The notes beneath the pieces were generated by a model that was given only the letters and a program-made list of their open reading frames with translations, was not told where the DNA came from and ran no database searches. DNA of 64,000 nt from contig NZ_JADGMI010000004.1 in assembly GCF_015234305.1 (NCBI RefSeq), forward strand, positions 372,001 to 436,000, written 5' to 3'. A program made the position numbers and the translations under genes. This document shows positions 62,446 to 64,000 of this stretch, piece after piece; the first letter of the stretch is position 1; each line of letters opens with the position of its first letter. The DNA is from Superficieibacter sp. 1612_C1. Lineage in GTDB: Bacteria; Pseudomonadota; Gammaproteobacteria; Enterobacterales; Enterobacteriaceae.

Positions 62446-63648
62446 TCAGCTAAACATCGGCATCATCAGGAACAATTTAATCACTAATGCGTTGACGATA
62501 TCGATAAAAAACGCGCCAACCATCGGCACCACCAGAAATGCCATATGCGACGGCCCAAAACGTTCGGTGATGGCCTGCATGTTGGCGATGGCAGTCGGTG
62601 TCGCGCCAAGACCAAAACCGCAGTGCCCGGCAGCCAGCACGGCGGCATCATAGTTTTTCCCCATCATTCGCCAGGTCACAAACACCGCAAAAAGCGCCAT
62701 TGCCAGCGTTTGTACCGCCAGGATGGCGAGCATCGGCAGCGCCAGTGACGCCAGTTCCCAGAGCTTCAGGCTCATCAACGCCATTGCCAGAAACAGCGAC
62801 AGACAGACGTTGCCCAGCACCGAAACCGCGCGTTCAAACACCCGATAAAAACCCATTAACGCCAGGCCGTTGCTGAGCAGCACGCCAATAAACAGCACGC
62901 AAACAAAGGTCGGAAGCTCCAGCGCGGTTCCCGCTAACAGTTTCGCAATCACTTTCCCCACCGTCAGACAAATCGCGATCAGGGCGATGGATTCGATTAA
63001 CACCAGCGAGGTGATCATCCGCCCGACATCGGGCTTTTCAAAGGCGGTCGGGGTGGCTAAATCGTCAGGCGTGCCGTCCGGCGTGGGCGAGTGTTTGACC
63101 AGAAAACGCGCCACCGGCCCGCCAATCAGCCCGCCCAGCACCAGACCGAAGGTGGCACAGGCCATCGCCACTTCGGTCGCGCTGGTGAAACCGTAGCGCT
63201 CGGAGAAGAGTTTGCCCCACGCTGCCCCGGTACCATGCCCGCCGGAAAGCGTGATCGACCCGGCAAGCAGCCCCATCAGCGGGTCCAGACCCAGCGCTTT
63301 TGCCATACCGATGCCGATGGCGTTTTGCACCACCAGCAGCCCCACCACGACGATCAGAAAGATGGCCACCACTTTGCCGCCCGCCCGCAGGCTGGCAATA
63401 TTAGCGTTGAGGCCAATGGTGGCAAAAAAGGCCAGCATGAGCGGATCTTTCAGGCTCATATCAAAGTCGATTTCCCAGCCCATGCTTTTTTTCAGCACCA
63501 GCAACGCCAGCGCTACCAGCAGGCCGCCCGCGACCGGTTCAGGAATGGTGTATTTTTCAAAGAAGGGGACCGTATGGACCAGTTTACGCCCTAACAGCAG
63601 CACCAGGGTGGCGGCCACCAGCGTCGATAATGTATCAAGGTAGAACAT
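62446..63648 (-). CDS. gltS: Sodium/glutamate symporter GltS
   Basis: 400 aa, E. coli 401. Sodium-dependent glutamate uptake. Two inverted repeats of five membrane segments, each with a re-entrant loop. FFATIGLNANIASLRAGGK (about 74-92), GLLAGSITLSGGHGTGAAWGKLF (about 126-148) and the second-repeat GHCGFGLGATPTAIANMQAI (about 342-361), which carry the GGHGT- and GLGATP-type substrate motifs. Divergent from xanP, exactly as in E. coli, but recG is not its left-hand neighbour here. Confidence 0.97.
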   Translation of the reverse strand: MFYLDTLSTLVAATLVLLLGRKLVHTVPFFEKYTIPEPVAGGLLVALALLVLKKSMGWEIDFDMSLKDPLMLAFFATIGLNANIASLRAGGKVVAIFLIVVVGLLVVQNAIGIGMAKALGLDPLMGLLAGSITLSGGHGTGAAWGKLFSERYGFTSATEVAMACATFGLVLGGLIGGPVARFLVKHSPTPDGTPDDLATPTAFEKPDVGRMITSLVLIESIALIAICLTVGKVIAKLLAGTALELPTFVCVLFIGVLLSNGLALMGFYRVFERAVSVLGNVCLSLFLAMALMSLKLWELASLALPMLAILAVQTLAMALFAVFVTWRMMGKNYDAAVLAAGHCGFGLGATPTAIANMQAITERFGPSHMAFLVVPMVGAFFIDIVNALVIKLFLMMPMFS

Positions 63649-63806
63649 AGCTTAAGCTCCTTACTCAACGCATGATCCATTCATACGCGACAAATTTCCC
63701 ATGTCGTAACGGCCTCATCATGAGGCTGAGGGTCGATTGTAAGCAATAATGTGACCAAAGTGACAAAAAAAGTGAGGATGAAGCCCTTACGGCTGTCTGT
63801 TAGTAC

Positions 63807-63841
63807 AAAAAGTTATGACGCCGTATAGTGCATAACTTTTT
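63807..63841. promoter_or_regulatory. Perfect 11-bp inverted repeat in the gltS-xanP gap
   Basis: AAAAAGTTATG (63807-63817) and CATAACTTTTT (63831-63841) are perfect complements with a 13-bp spacer that contains TATAGT. It may be an operator overlapping a -10 or an RNA hairpin for the xanP leader. No binding protein is assigned. The rest of the 274-bp gap has no gene. Confidence 0.55.
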
Positions 63842-63854
63842 ATAGCCGCCCTGC

Positions 63855-63870
63855 AAGCAACCGTTTGCTT
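63855..63870. promoter_or_regulatory. PurR-type operator upstream of xanP
   Basis: AAGCAACCGTTTGCTT is a near-perfect palindrome matching the PurR box ACGCAAACGTTTGCGT in its core GCAA-x-CGTTTGC. It ends 52 bp before the xanP ATG. Purine-transporter genes of this group, including xanP, have been predicted PurR targets in gamma-proteobacteria. Confidence 0.7.
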
Positions 63871-63922
63871 TTGCCTGTCAGTCGGCTAAAATCCCCCCTT
63901 TTCCACCGCGGGATTGCCTCTG

Positions 63923-64000
63923 ATGTCTGCTCACACCGTCGAATCTGAACACGCGCAACCGATTGCTCCTGTGCAGAATAGCGAATTGATTTACCGCCTC
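63923..64000 (+). CDS. xanP: Xanthine permease XanP, N-terminal 26 codons (3' cut by window)
   Basis: The window ends 26 codons in. The start reads MSAHTVESEHAQPIAPVQNS and then ELIYRL, matching the E. coli XanP N-terminus (MSVSTLESENAQ, NSELIYRL). XanP is an NCS2-family proton:xanthine symporter; no membrane segment is reached here. Its place divergent from gltS supports the call. Confidence 0.92.
   Translation, partial: MSAHTVESEHAQPIAPVQNSELIYRL

Overview
The window is chromosomal DNA from a member of the Enterobacteriaceae. Housekeeping proteins read as close relatives of those of E. coli and Salmonella, and the intergenic REP/BIME elements are of the type common in Citrobacter, Salmonella and Enterobacter. 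The lsr operon keeps lsrE, and an aminoimidazole-riboside-kinase-type cluster of the kind known from Salmonella is present. I cannot name the species. There is no prophage, insertion sequence, CRISPR array, tRNA or rRNA.

Layout. 1-2.5 kb: end of gpmI, envC and yibQ. 2.5-19.3 kb: the LPS inner/outer core region. It holds waaH with a PmrA-type box, a divergent waaY-type kinase outside the core operon, tdh-kbl, then hldD-waaF-waaC-waaL plus two glycosyltransferases on the + strand. These converge on waaG-waaQ-waaP plus a family 8 glycosyltransferase on the - strand, which follow a JUMPstart/ops element for RfaH. waaA-coaD comes next. 19.8-28.9 kb: mutM, rpmG, rpmB, radC, coaBC, dut, slmA, a Tat-exported lactonase, pyrE, rph, yicC and yicG. 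28.9-36.7 kb: ligB, gmk, rpoZ, spoT, trmH and recG.

36.7-62.4 kb is a block that in E. coli lies on the other side of oriC and in a different order. It holds glpX, fpr, yiiR, yiiQ, tpiA, an accessory transport/kinase/glycohydrolase cluster, the complete lsr (AI-2) locus, cdh, sbp, zapB, glpF and glpK. It sits exactly between recG and gltS-xanP, which are neighbours in E. coli. The glpFKX operon is split, with glpX about 22 kb from glpK, and pfkA is missing next to sbp. Gene order and every strand fit two successive inversions spanning oriC.

Functional themes. (1) LPS core assembly: heptose supply (HldD), heptosyl transfer (WaaC, WaaF, WaaQ), glucosyl transfer (WaaG), phosphorylation (WaaP, WaaY-like), Kdo transfer (WaaA), outer-core transferases and O-antigen ligation (WaaL). 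(2) AI-2 uptake and processing: LsrACDB import, LsrK phosphorylation, LsrR repression, LsrFGE processing, with two candidate LsrR operators of identical geometry in the lsrA-lsrR gap. (3) A putative riboside-utilisation operon (GPH symporter, PfkB kinase, ADP-ribosylglycohydrolase-fold enzyme, GntR regulator, SLC13-type transporter) behind a perfect 32-bp palindrome. (4) Glycerol and triose metabolism (glpF, glpK, glpX, tpiA).
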